Assembly (NCBI GenBank): GCA_964621525.1
Contig: CAZUMS010000005.1
Location: forward strand, 1 to 64,000
From: CAZMGV01 sp964621525 [NCBI: uncultured bacterium]
GTDB lineage: Bacteria > JAGRBM01
Reading direction: 5' to 3'
Length of the DNA: 64,000 nt
The translations under genes were made by a program, and so were the position numbers. The notes beneath the pieces are model-generated. The model searched no databases, had not been told where the DNA came from, and saw only the letters and a list, made by a program, of their open reading frames with translations. This document shows positions 24,349 to 32,725 of the stretch, one piece after another (position 1 is the stretch's first letter; each line of letters starts with the position of its first letter).

Positions 24349-25071
24349 TTACTCGGGTTTCAGCTCAACTCGCTGATAGTTCACCCGTTTCGGAAGAATC
24401 ACAACTGGCAATGTCGCTTTCGCATACCCAGGCTGGTCGAGATCGATGCGGTGGACCCCCGCCTCCAGCCGGATCGTATTGTCCGAAGGAACCAGCACTT
24501 CCGATCCGTCGGCCCGGATCGAGGTCAGACGCGGCTTCACGTCGAGCTGAAGCTGCCCGTCCACCAGCGCCTCCGCCGGAAGATACAGCTGGATCGCCAG
24601 CCAGGCGGTCAGCATCGGAATGCTGATGGCCCCTCCCTGCCAGCGATAGGATTTCTTCGCCAGCACCTCTCCCGTGGCAGCCTTCACGCGTTCCAGCGTG
24701 ACTTCCACATCCTCGCTGTCCCCGTTGACGGACCCATGGATATATTCGCTTGAACCCGTGTTCGTGGCCGTCCGATGGCGGCAATCGGCATCCGAACAGA
24801 CCGGCAAACGCCCTACCCCCAGTTTTTTCGCCAATGCCTCGCCTGAAAGGACGTCGTGATATGCCAGCGAGGCCAGCTCCCGTTCGACAAAATAGTTGAC
24901 CGTTTTCTGCTCGGTGAACTCGAGTCCCGGCGCCTGAATCTCGAACAGAACCACGATCTCCCGCGGCTGGTACGCTGGCTTTTCGTCCCCGAACCAGTCG
25001 TCACCGGCCGCTGCTCCTGAGAATGGCGAAGCTGCTGCCAATGCAATCGCGAGAGCTGCAATCCGCCTCAT
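24349..25071 (-). CDS. Exported PEGA-like protein of unknown function
   Basis: 240 residues. The signal peptide is at 1-23 (MRRIAALAIALAAA, with cleavage after about SGAAA). The middle resembles the nucleotide-free CsgG/DUF799-like envelope proteins only weakly. The last 65 residues (GQLQLDVKPRLTSIRADGSE to YAKATLPVVILPKRVNYQRV) look like a PEGA carbohydrate- or surface-associated repeat. A Cys pair in PVCSDADCRHR suggests a disulfide. The ATG at 25071 overlaps the rhodanese stop (ATGA), and GGAG lies 6 bases upstream. The role is unknown. Confidence 0.72.
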   Translation of the reverse strand: MRRIAALAIALAAASPFSGAAAGDDWFGDEKPAYQPREIVVLFEIQAPGLEFTEQKTVNYFVERELASLAYHDVLSGEALAKKLGVGRLPVCSDADCRHRTATNTGSSEYIHGSVNGDSEDVEVTLERVKAATGEVLAKKSYRWQGGAISIPMLTAWLAIQLYLPAEALVDGQLQLDVKPRLTSIRADGSEVLVPSDNTIRLEAGVHRIDLDQPGYAKATLPVVILPKRVNYQRVELKPE

Positions 25072-25529
25072 GAAGGTCTCCACCGGGAAATGCCGCCGTC
25101 AACGGAAAAAACGGCCTTGAATCCCTTCGTGTACAGGAAGCAGGCCGCATCCAGCGAGCGGCGGCCTGCGGCGCAGTAGATTACCACTTCCCGGTCGCCG
25201 GGGATTTCTGCGAACCGCTCCGGGATCTGCCCGAGGGGAATCAGGTTCGCGGCCGGGACGACGCCCCGGGCAGTTTCAAACGGTTCACGAACATCGAGGA
25301 CAAAGGCACCCGCAGCCCACAGTTCGGTGGCCTTTTCGGGACTGATGACAATCTGCTCCAGGGGCGGGATCATTGCATTCAACTCCTCTTCACGGCGTTT
25401 TGCGTCAGCCAGCCGGCCTTCGAGAGCCTGCCGCTCCCGTCCGAGCGACTCTTCATGTTCCCTGAGAGTCGCTTCCGCCCGTCCGGTGAGCCGGTCGAGC
25501 ATCCGTCCAAACCATGTACGGCCGGCCAT
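25068..25529 (-). CDS. Rhodanese-like domain protein with N-terminal coiled coil
   Basis: 153 residues. Residues about 1-50 form a charged coiled coil (TLREHEESLGRERQALEGRL). A single rhodanese domain follows (SPEKATELWAAGAFVLDVRE) with active-site loop CAAGRRS, the catalytic Cys being in VVIYCAAG. It transfers or carries persulfide sulfur, or acts as a redox sensor; the partner is not evident. The start ATG 25529 has only a weak ribosome-binding site. It lies between the SRPBCC gene and the PEGA-like gene, overlapping the latter by four bases. Confidence 0.85.
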   Translation of the reverse strand: MAGRTWFGRMLDRLTGRAEATLREHEESLGRERQALEGRLADAKRREEELNAMIPPLEQIVISPEKATELWAAGAFVLDVREPFETARGVVPAANLIPLGQIPERFAEIPGDREVVIYCAAGRRSLDAACFLYTKGFKAVFSVDGGISRWRPS

Positions 25530-25548
25530 GGCTTCAAAGCATCCAGGC

Positions 25549-25995
25549 TCAGGCAACGTTCCGTTTCCGGAACTGGGCCTCAAGATCGTTCGCCCACTGG
25601 CGGTCAAACCGGTCGATCATTCCACCGAGCGGAGTCATGAAGATCGCCAGAAAGCCGTCAGCAAACTCAGTATTCCGTATGCGCGTGCGGGAAGGGCCAA
25701 GACGTTCGAACTCGAACCGGTGAACCACCTGCAGACCCGGGAATTTCACGCCCCATCCAATCCGCTTGTGCTCCTCATACTCGAAGATCGTAATTGACAG
25801 CGGAACAAAGGGAGCGAAGGCCGCGTTCATCGAAAACCGGTAGCCGATCCGCCAGGGACCGTCCGATACGGGCTTCGCCTTTTTGATGGCGGAGGTCCAG
25901 GAGGGCCATTTCTCGATCTGCCCGAAGAACGAAAAGATATCTTCTACCGAGGCGTCGATGTCGTTCGTGAAGTCCGTGAAATCCCGATGAAACAT
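25549..25995 (-). CDS. SRPBCC-family (polyketide cyclase/COQ10-like) protein
   Basis: 148 residues with the START/Bet v 1-like pattern: an opening beta strand and ASVEDIFSFFGQIEKWPSWT, a chain of antiparallel strands (ITIFEYEEHKRIGWGV), and a long C-terminal helix. The proteins bind hydrophobic ligands in a deep cavity; the ligand is unknown. The ATG at 25995 has GGAGG about 7 bases upstream. It lies 19 bases before the rhodanese gene, likely in one transcript. Confidence 0.85.
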   Translation of the reverse strand: MFHRDFTDFTNDIDASVEDIFSFFGQIEKWPSWTSAIKKAKPVSDGPWRIGYRFSMNAAFAPFVPLSITIFEYEEHKRIGWGVKFPGLQVVHRFEFERLGPSRTRIRNTEFADGFLAIFMTPLGGMIDRFDRQWANDLEAQFRKRNVA

Positions 25996-26073
25996 GACCT
26001 GACCTCCGAGGTCCGGAGCCCGCGTCCGGCCTTGAAACGGGATATCCGATTCCACCGGCCGGCGGCAACCGGC

Positions 26074-26103
26074 AAAAAGAACGGCCCCCGTATGGAGGCC
26101 GCT
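26074..26103 (-). terminator. Intrinsic terminator after rpsI
   Basis: On the minus strand a GC-rich hairpin (AGCGGCCTCC with GGGGGCCGTT, loop ATAC, minor mismatches) is followed by CTTTTT. It lies 24 bases after the rpsI stop and ends the rplM-rpsI transcript before the SRPBCC gene. Confidence 0.75.
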
Positions 26104-26126
26104 CTCTGGTCCGGACCCGGTCCGAA

Positions 26127-26525
26127 TCAGCGCTTGGAGAACTGGAACCGCTTGCGGGCGCCCGGCTGGCCGTACTTCTTGCGCTCGACTTCGCGCGGGT
26201 CGCGGGTCAGCAGGCCGTTCTTCTTGAGAACGCCGCGGAACTCAGGATTCGCAACGCACAGAGCGCGACTGATACCGTGCCGGATCGCTTCGGCCTGTCC
26301 GTTCGCTCCGCCGCCCACCACGTTCACGTAGATGTCGTACGAGCCGTTCGTGCTCGTCAGGTCCATCGGCTGACGGATCTTCATCTTGGCGGTGTCGCGC
26401 TCGAAATACTCGTCCATCGGGCGGTGGTTCACGACAATGTTGCCCTGCCCCGGCTTCATGCGGATGCGGGCAACGGAGCGTTTACGACGGCCGGTGGCGT
26501 TGAAGGTCTTGGCGAGTGCGGACAT
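26127..26525 (-). CDS. rpsI: 30S ribosomal protein S9
   Basis: 132 residues, with the conserved [17 protein letters not shown] near the N-terminus, [20 protein letters not shown] in the middle and the C-terminal tail [10 protein letters not shown] that reaches the ribosomal P site. The length is typical. It follows rplM by 24 bases in the universally conserved rplM-rpsI operon and is followed by an intrinsic terminator. Confidence 0.98.
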   Translation of the reverse strand: MSALAKTFNATGRRKRSVARIRMKPGQGNIVVNHRPMDEYFERDTAKMKIRQPMDLTSTNGSYDIYVNVVGGGANGQAEAIRHGISRALCVANPEFRGVLKKNGLLTRDPREVERKKYGQPGARKRFQFSKR

Positions 26526-26549
26526 GGGTATCTGTTACCTCTCCCTGGA

Positions 26550-27005
26550 TCAGGCAGCAGCGTGCTGCTTCTTCGCATCGAGATTGAGCTTCTGGGGATT
26601 CTGGATCTGGTGCGGATGATCCGGACCGGCATAGACCTTCAGCTTGGTCAGCAGTTTCCGGTGCAGCGGCGTATCGTTCATCATCCGCTTCACCGCAAGA
26701 TGAATCACTTCTTCCGGCCGCCGCTCCAGCATCTGCCGGGCATTGGCTTCCTTTATGCCGCCGACGTAGCCCGTGTACCAGTTGTAGGTCTTGTCGTTCA
26801 GCTTGTTGCCGGTGAGACGGACCTTGTCCGCATTCACGATAACGACAAAGTCACCGGTGTCCACATGGGGCGTGAAGGCGGCCTTGTGTTTGCCGCGGAG
26901 AACCATCGCCACGCGCGTCGCCAGCCGGCCGAGGACCACGTCCTTCGCATCAATAATCCACCACTTGCGTTCGATCTCGCCTGGCTTTGCAGAGCGGGTA
27001 GCCAT
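26550..27005 (-). CDS. rplM: 50S ribosomal protein L13
   Basis: 151 residues. Landmarks are [48 protein letters not shown] and [18 protein letters not shown]. It is first in the operon with rpsI, downstream of a clear promoter at 27079-27108. The leader is about 65-70 bases and is a possible site for L13 autoregulation (known in E. coli), though no clear binding structure is identified here. Confidence 0.98.
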   Translation of the reverse strand: MATRSAKPGEIERKWWIIDAKDVVLGRLATRVAMVLRGKHKAAFTPHVDTGDFVVIVNADKVRLTGNKLNDKTYNWYTGYVGGIKEANARQMLERRPEEVIHLAVKRMMNDTPLHRKLLTKLKVYAGPDHPHQIQNPQKLNLDAKKQHAAA

Positions 27006-27078
27006 TTCCGTAAATCCTCGTGTCGTTTCAGGCAGTTATCCAGCCCCATAGGCGGGGTCTGGTTCCCGAAGGCGCGCG

Positions 27079-27108
27079 ACTATAGGGAGAGCCCCCCGTT
27101 TCCGTCAA
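27079..27108 (-). promoter_or_regulatory. Sigma-70 promoter of rplM-rpsI
   Basis: On the minus strand, TTGACG (-35, 27108-27103) and TATAGT (-10, 27084-27079) are separated by 18 bases. Each matches 5 of 6 consensus positions. It lies 74 bases before the rplM start and is the best sigma-70 promoter I see in the window. Confidence 0.8.
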
Positions 27109-27198
27109 GAGCCTGAAGCCGGAATTTATGGATTCCTTAAAAGTCCCGGAATCCGGACGGTTAGGCCCAGGTGCCCGTGCCTGCCGTCAAGTGTCCGG

Positions 27199-29988
27199 TC
27201 ATGGTGCCGGCATCGAGTAGATGCAGGATTCTCCGGCACTCGGGCAGTTTTCGACGGCAATATAAAGTGTCGTCCCGTCGGAGCTTGTTGCCATGGCAGT
27301 GAACGTTCCGGCATCGAACTCCCGGCCGTTCACCCGTGGAACGATATAGGCCAGCAGGTCACCGGACTGGACAACCTTCACGACCGACGATGTACCCCGG
27401 TTCAGCACATAGATATCGCTCGAAGTCCTCAAGTGGTCGGGCGACTTCTGCGGCGGATTGGTGGGGGCCAGATCGATCGGCATGGAGAAAAGGCCATTGG
27501 CCTCAATCGTGTACCCACCACTGCGGTACCAGACACCCCTCGGCGTCGCAGGCTCCAGTTTGCCGAGGGAAACCGCCTGGACAAGATTGCGGGCGGGGTC
27601 AGCGACAAACAGGGTACGGGTTTCCTCGTCGAACAGCATCCCCTGCTTGAGACTCGAATCGTCAGGGAGCAGCGGACCCGGGGGCAGCGTGGCTGCACAA
27701 AGCGTGTTCGGTACCAGCGGAAGCGTCGTGCACGGGGGTGCCACCTGCGAAATGCCCGAATCCAGATCGATCTGGATAATCCCGCCGTCTCCGGTCGCCG
27801 CGAAGTAGACCGGATTGCGCGTGTAGTAGTCGACGACCGGTGTGAGCGGATTATCCGGCTGGGCATTATCGACACCCGTGCCACCGTACACCACGCCGAA
27901 CAGTCCCCAGTTCAGCGCCTCACTGGTTCCTTGAGGTACACCCGGCGCTGCCCCACAGGGGAGCCCCGCAGGAGATCCGGGGACTTCGCTCCGTAGCCGG
28001 AAACCCAGAACCGTACTCGGAAGCTGGTCGCAATCCCGCCAGTCCTCTGTGCCCCACCAGACACCTGTCACAGGGCCGCCGCGGCGAGGAGGGAACGCCG
28101 GGACGATTGGTCCAGACGGATCGGCGGCGTTTTCGAGGACATATGTGACCGGCCGGCCATCGGGAGCGATAGAAGCGGCACGGCCGCTCAGGACCACCGG
28201 TTCCGACTGTGCCACGTTATTCAGGTTCGCACCGCTCGACACCACAAACGGATACCCGTCGTTCTGGACCGCGATTCCGGTGGGACCATGGAACGGGGAC
28301 AGGGGCCCGAGCTGTTCATCGACGAGCGGCGTGCTGTCCGGGTAAGGAGGCACGGCAGGGACACATCCCGTGAGCGGGTCAATCGATGCCGGAATCCGGA
28401 TCAGAGGAAGTGCCCGGAGAATCAGCAGCGCATTCAGATTGCCCCAGCACTCGAAATCCAGGAAGCCTGCCGCATTACGCGAGACCGGCCGCACGGTACC
28501 CGGCAGGCCCGGCCTCGGAGCGCTGGTAGTGTAGAGCGAACCGCCGGTGATTTCGGCCACCGGATTGATTGTATTCGCTGCATTACCGTCGGTCCGGTCT
28601 ATGTTGTCGCCGATTGGCACTTCGCCATTGCTCCGGGAAAGCACGAGGAGCCCGCCATTCAGGAAATTACTCTGGCCAAGCGCACTGGCAAGCACAGGCG
28701 ACGTGGGTACATGCGGCGGCATCTGGCCGATATCGGAAACCGAACCCGTGACGTTGAAGACCTTCTCAACTTCCACGAATACGGGTTTCACCCGTTCAAC
28801 GCCAATAACCACGAGTCCGTTTTCTCCGTCGGCCGTGAAGACGTGGAAGCCGCCGTCTTCCAGCTGGCGGAGTTTGAGTGTGTAGGCAGTTCCGGGCGTG
28901 ATAACCGAGGTCGCCACCCGGGGTGCCGCCGGGTCCGTCAGGTCGATAATCCTCACATCTCCGTCGGCTGCAACCGCCAGATCGCCCACGGATTCAATGT
29001 CGGCGATATCGCTCGTCGGAAGCCCGGCAAAATTATCCGAACTAACCACGCTGTCACCCCGGTACACGGTGAAACGGCGTCCGCTGCCGGAGAGTATCAG
29101 GGTAAGGTCGGAGTTCTCGACCGCTGCCAGAGGGAAATTGATCGGACTTGTATTGATTCCGGAGATGAACGGGAAATCGATCGCACGGGAAAGCGGAACC
29201 CGGCGGTCCGAGGCTCCCTGGCCATTCGATACATTCACCAGGCGAATACCGAGACGGCCAAGCCTGGGATCCGCCGGGTTGCAGGGCGTCGGCGGAATCG
29301 GGAAGCAATCCGGATCTGGAGGGAGTTCAACGGCAGCGACCACTTGCGTGCTGTTCAGGGCTTTCAGATCATAAAACGCCACGACCCCGAGCGAAGCCGG
29401 GTCGCCGAGAAATTCCGCTTCCGGCAGCCGGAGGTCGGGTGCTTTCACCCGGTAGAGTCCTAGTGTTCCTGCCGATACGATCAGATCGTCTCCCGCACAG
29501 GCGATACCGGCACCGGCACCGAGATCGATCTGCAATTCGCCAAGACGTACCGGCACCGTACGATCAATGCTGAGATCCAGCGTTTGAACCCGGGACTTAA
29601 ACGGCGGTGGCTGGTAATCGAGCGAATAAAGCCGCGTGCCACAGGCCCTGACATCCGATGACCGGATGTCGTCGATGCGACGGGTAATCCGTATGTCGTT
29701 CAGGTCGCTGATATCCATGGTGACAAGGCCGTTGTCACCGTACGCAGCATAAACGGCGCGATAATCGTCCGACACATCGAAGTTAACGAGCGATCCGGTT
29801 GTCCGTTTTGTCGCGATGATTCTGGCGAAATAGGCGCCGGGTACTGTGGGTTCGGCCGGCGGGGCTCCGCCGCCGCTACAGGCACCGGCAGCCGCCACCA
29901 TCAACAGGCAGACAAACAGGTGAACCTGCCGAAGGCGGATTGCCGCCTGCAGCCGCACCTGAGATCCGTGGAGCGAACCCCTAAACAC
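27199..29988 (-). CDS. Large beta-propeller-like lipoprotein (LVIVD/WD-type repeats)
   Basis: 929 residues with an N-terminal hydrophobic segment (HLFVCLLMVAAAGACSGGG) ending in a lipobox-like AGAC. The rest is rich in beta strands with recurring propeller-blade patterns such as YAAYGDNGLVTMDISDLNDI, GDVRIIDLTDPAAPRVATS and VFTADGENGLVVIGVERV. These resemble LVIVD-repeat surface proteins. The C-terminal part repeats TLFVADPARNLVQAVSLGKL-type blades. About ten Cys residues may form disulfides. Probably displayed on the cell surface or in the periplasm; the ligand is unknown. The GTG at 29988 is the longest start but has no clear ribosome-binding site; a GTG at 29958 is possible. Confidence 0.75.
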   Translation of the reverse strand: MFRGSLHGSQVRLQAAIRLRQVHLFVCLLMVAAAGACSGGGAPPAEPTVPGAYFARIIATKRTTGSLVNFDVSDDYRAVYAAYGDNGLVTMDISDLNDIRITRRIDDIRSSDVRACGTRLYSLDYQPPPFKSRVQTLDLSIDRTVPVRLGELQIDLGAGAGIACAGDDLIVSAGTLGLYRVKAPDLRLPEAEFLGDPASLGVVAFYDLKALNSTQVVAAVELPPDPDCFPIPPTPCNPADPRLGRLGIRLVNVSNGQGASDRRVPLSRAIDFPFISGINTSPINFPLAAVENSDLTLILSGSGRRFTVYRGDSVVSSDNFAGLPTSDIADIESVGDLAVAADGDVRIIDLTDPAAPRVATSVITPGTAYTLKLRQLEDGGFHVFTADGENGLVVIGVERVKPVFVEVEKVFNVTGSVSDIGQMPPHVPTSPVLASALGQSNFLNGGLLVLSRSNGEVPIGDNIDRTDGNAANTINPVAEITGGSLYTTSAPRPGLPGTVRPVSRNAAGFLDFECWGNLNALLILRALPLIRIPASIDPLTGCVPAVPPYPDSTPLVDEQLGPLSPFHGPTGIAVQNDGYPFVVSSGANLNNVAQSEPVVLSGRAASIAPDGRPVTYVLENAADPSGPIVPAFPPRRGGPVTGVWWGTEDWRDCDQLPSTVLGFRLRSEVPGSPAGLPCGAAPGVPQGTSEALNWGLFGVVYGGTGVDNAQPDNPLTPVVDYYTRNPVYFAATGDGGIIQIDLDSGISQVAPPCTTLPLVPNTLCAATLPPGPLLPDDSSLKQGMLFDEETRTLFVADPARNLVQAVSLGKLEPATPRGVWYRSGGYTIEANGLFSMPIDLAPTNPPQKSPDHLRTSSDIYVLNRGTSSVVKVVQSGDLLAYIVPRVNGREFDAGTFTAMATSSDGTTLYIAVENCPSAGESCIYSMPAP

Positions 29989-30080
29989 GCGGAATAATGG
30001 ACCTTTCTGCCCTATTTGAATACATTATCGCCTAGCTGAAATCCGTCGCAACATCCATCACAAACATTCACAGCGGAGGG

Positions 30081-30899
30081 ATGGCAGCCCTCGAAACCCT
30101 TATAGCCCTGCCCCTTGACCCGTCACTCCGACTCGTAAAGCCTCCTGCTGTGTCATCCGGCCAACCGACCCAACCCTCTGCAATCGTTCCTGCTTTCCCG
30201 GAAAAGGCTTTCCTGAACGCATTCGGACGTATCTTCCCCTGGGGACTCGATGCCGACCGCCCCGCAACTTTTGGCATGGCTGGGCTCCTCGGGGCCCTCG
30301 CGGCGGGCACCCTGGAAGGGATCCTCTACTCCGGTCTCCAGCCCTGGTTCGCCCACCAGGACATACATCCGCAGATCGCCGCCCTGGCCACCGTCATGGC
30401 CGTGGCGGGCCTCACTTTCTTTTCGAAGGAAGCCGGGCTCGGACGCCTGGTCGACCGGGCCTTTAGCGGCGGCCCGGGCAATGATGCCGGAGTGCGGGGT
30501 GCCGTGGCCGCTGCGGCCGTGCTGCTCAGCTGGATCCTGAGAACACAGGGACTCGCCCAGATTTACAGCGTCGGCGAAGACATCTCGCATCCAACGGCGC
30601 CGATCCTGTTCCTGCTGCCGGTTACGGCACGGCTTTCGGAGACGATCCTGCTCCAGATCAGACGGCGTGGAAGCATTGCTCCCGGCACGGCCGCAGTCAT
30701 CCTGCTGTGGCTCGCGGGCATCCTCACGTTCCTTCAGCCCGCTTTCGTGGCGGCCCTGCTCATGAGTGCGCTGCCTGCACTGCTTCTCGGAAATTCCATT
30801 GCCGACGGCGAAGTCTCCGGACGGGATCTCACGGGCCTTGGCGAAATGGGGTACTTGGCATCGCTGACAGCCGTCGCCGGGCTCACGATGATGTACTGA
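30081..30899 (+). CDS. Polytopic membrane protein, possibly a degenerate CobS-like paralogue
   Basis: 272 residues with an unhydrophobic N-terminus (about 55 residues) and about six membrane segments: TFGMAGLLGALAAGTLEGIL, IAALATVMAVAGLTFF, AVAAAAVLLSWIL, ILFLLPVTARLSETILL, VILLWLAGILTFLQPAFVAA and the C-terminus. The order and spacing, and the ending GEMGYLASLTAVAGL, recall adenosylcobinamide-GDP ribazoletransferase (CobS). However, the Asp-rich catalytic motif (HLDGLADTCDG in E. coli) is replaced by a segment with one Asp. The family assignment is a guess from pattern; no other cobalamin genes are nearby. GGAGGG touches the ATG, so the true start may be slightly further in. Confidence 0.6.
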   Translation: MAALETLIALPLDPSLRLVKPPAVSSGQPTQPSAIVPAFPEKAFLNAFGRIFPWGLDADRPATFGMAGLLGALAAGTLEGILYSGLQPWFAHQDIHPQIAALATVMAVAGLTFFSKEAGLGRLVDRAFSGGPGNDAGVRGAVAAAAVLLSWILRTQGLAQIYSVGEDISHPTAPILFLLPVTARLSETILLQIRRRGSIAPGTAAVILLWLAGILTFLQPAFVAALLMSALPALLLGNSIADGEVSGRDLTGLGEMGYLASLTAVAGLTMMY

Positions 30900-30904
30900 C
30901 GGCG

Positions 30905-31696
30905 TCAGTGCACAAGTTCCACGAGCCCCATTGAACGGAACTCCTGGAAGAAACCGACCGCCGCCGACACCTGCTCCGGATCCGGCCCCCCGGGATTGGT
31001 CTCCCGGTACACGCGGATAAACTCGCCGAGCGATGATACCCGTGCCTGCTGCAGATGGCGCAGGAAATCATACTCTGGCGTCCCCAGCCGGTAAGGCAAT
31101 TTGCGTATCCGGGAGACGCGAATCCGGAGCGCCTCTTCAGGGTTCTGCCCATGCTGCGCGAAGGCGTCGACAACTGAGCGCTCGTGCTGATAGCTGAGCG
31201 CAAATGGACAGAGCAGCGCAACCTGACGGACACTGTTCTCGGTGATGCCACGATAATAAGCGCTTAATTTCAGGCGGTAACCGCCTACTGTCCCCGACAG
31301 GTTTCCCTTGCGGTCGTACCGCCAGTTCGAGCGGCGGGCCGTTTCCTTCAGGCTGATGACGATGGATACGAACTTCTTCCCCATCGTGGAGACATCCGTC
31401 TGCGAAAGAATCGGCTCCCAAGTCTGCCCGTTGTAGTCGGGATGGGAATGAAAATCGCCGATCTGACGCCATCTATGGAACTCATCCATGAGCTGCGTGA
31501 CCCGCTCGACACGGTGCGAGTGAACGGACACTTCCATGAACTTCCGATCGGCCGACTGGAGCGGCACGGCCATATCCACATGGCAGGCGTCGTCGTTCAT
31601 ATGGCCGATGAGGTAGCCAAAGCATTCGCGCTTGTACACCTCGACGGCCGCCACCGTCAGGGCCACGAACGCCTGGTCTGTCAGATACACGCGCAT
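30905..31696 (-). CDS. JAMM/MPN-domain metalloprotease-like protein
   Basis: 263 residues. The N-terminal half is a JAB1/MPN/Mov34 fold with candidate zinc ligands: Glu24 in KRECFGYLIG, then His83 and His85 of FHSHP, Ser98 and Asp101 of LSQTD. Between HSHP and S..D lie 11 residues, more than the usual 6-8, so the motif is stretched. The C-terminal half (about 150-263) is helical and unrecognised. JAMM enzymes cleave isopeptide bonds, process ubiquitin-like or sulfur-carrier proteins, or deaminate cysteine adducts; no E1- or ubiquitin-like gene is adjacent. ATG 31696 has GGTGA upstream; the 6-base gap to the convergent membrane protein is tight. Confidence 0.75.
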   Translation of the reverse strand: MRVYLTDQAFVALTVAAVEVYKRECFGYLIGHMNDDACHVDMAVPLQSADRKFMEVSVHSHRVERVTQLMDEFHRWRQIGDFHSHPDYNGQTWEPILSQTDVSTMGKKFVSIVISLKETARRSNWRYDRKGNLSGTVGGYRLKLSAYYRGITENSVRQVALLCPFALSYQHERSVVDAFAQHGQNPEEALRIRVSRIRKLPYRLGTPEYDFLRHLQQARVSSLGEFIRVYRETNPGGPDPEQVSAAVGFFQEFRSMGLVELVH

Positions 31697-32079
31697 GAAT
31701 TCACCACAACACTCCCGCACCCGAATCCACAAGCTGGTGCGGCCACCCGGATATCACCCCTCACGGCGGCGCAGCCCGGCAGAAGGTCCGGGCCCGCAAG
31801 GACAAAGAAATAGTGAACATGCCCCGTAGGTGCGGCAAGCCGAGACATGGGGCTAACTCCAGCGTACATTCATAACCAGTTGATTTAATTAAAGATTATT
31901 TTGTTTTTCTCCCGTCTTCTGACTCTGGAAAGGGCATCGACCCGGCGCGTCATGGACCATTTATAGTCGAAGCCACTTCAAAGATTTTTTAAGGATTTTG
32001 GAGTCCGGCATTCACCAGCTAAAACCAGTAACCAACAGCCCAGTTACCTCGCGATCACCCAACGACAGGGAGCCCTCAC
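31697..32079. other. 383-base divergent intergenic region
   Basis: No gene is seen. The left half is GC-rich. The right half contains a strikingly AT-rich stretch (about 31876-31913) with the palindrome TTTAATTAAA at 31884-31893. A TATAGT at 31962-31967, preceded at 19 bases by the weak -35-like TCGACC, is a possible promoter for the Tat-exported protein. GGGAG precedes the ATG at 32080. I could not fit a known riboswitch. Confidence 0.4.
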
Positions 32080-32664
32080 ATGGAACGCAGAATTTTCCTC
32101 CGCACCACCGCCACCGGTCTTATCGCCACCCCGCTGCTTGTTACGACGGCCAGCGCCAAGAAACAGAAGGATTACCGCAAGCGGCCGTTCAAGAACTCCC
32201 TGAAAGGCACCGAATGGGAGGGGAAGGAAACCACCAGCCCCGATATCCAGCACCCGTATTTCCCCGACAAAGCATGGGAGAAGACGATTCCGAACTATCT
32301 CGAATACAACCGTATGCGGGAAGACACCGGTGCGACCCGCAGCAACGAAATGATCGCGAAGCACGAACCGCACCTCAAGCTCGCCGGCAATCGCTCCGAC
32401 GCGATGGTCGATTTCGTCAACACCCTGAAACACCCGCACGTCCACAATCACTGGTGGTCCTGGGTTGAAATCTGGGACGGGAAGGCTCCGCCCACGGTTG
32501 TCCATGTGAATGCTCCCGCCGAGAATGAAACCCTCTATGGACAGGACGGCGTGAATTTCTTCGCCTGGCTCTATACGCAAAAGCCGTTGGAGAACGACAT
32601 TGTCCGGGTCCGGGCTTACTGCGTGACCCACGGCCTGTTCACGAAATACGAAAAGATCGCCTGA
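32080..32664 (+). CDS. Tat-exported superoxide reductase-like (His4Cys iron) protein
   Basis: 194 residues. A twin-arginine signal (ERRIFLR at 2-8, hydrophobic core to about 26, TTASA cleavage) sends it to the periplasm. The C-terminal half has the superoxide reductase (neelaredoxin/desulfoferrodoxin domain II) iron-site pattern: His95 in AKHEP, His118 in KHPHV, His124 exactly six residues on, then Cys181 and His184 in AYCVTHGLF. The spacings H-x5-H and C-x2-H match the family. The Glu normally before Lys-His (EKHVP) is Ala93 here. It probably reduces superoxide to peroxide without O2 release, but the missing Glu and the extra N-terminal 65 residues leave room for another redox role. Confidence 0.72.
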   Translation: MERRIFLRTTATGLIATPLLVTTASAKKQKDYRKRPFKNSLKGTEWEGKETTSPDIQHPYFPDKAWEKTIPNYLEYNRMREDTGATRSNEMIAKHEPHLKLAGNRSDAMVDFVNTLKHPHVHNHWWSWVEIWDGKAPPTVVHVNAPAENETLYGQDGVNFFAWLYTQKPLENDIVRVRAYCVTHGLFTKYEKIA

Positions 32665-32725
32665 CGGTCCGGCCGCCCGGTTTCCCTCTCGACAAGCTCC
32701 CCGCCCTCTCCTAAGGTGGCGCGCC

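Noticed and set aside
31697-32079. Cobalamin or other riboswitch in the divergent region
   Set aside because: GCC/GGC-rich hairpins are present but no B12 box or other class-defining element could be matched.
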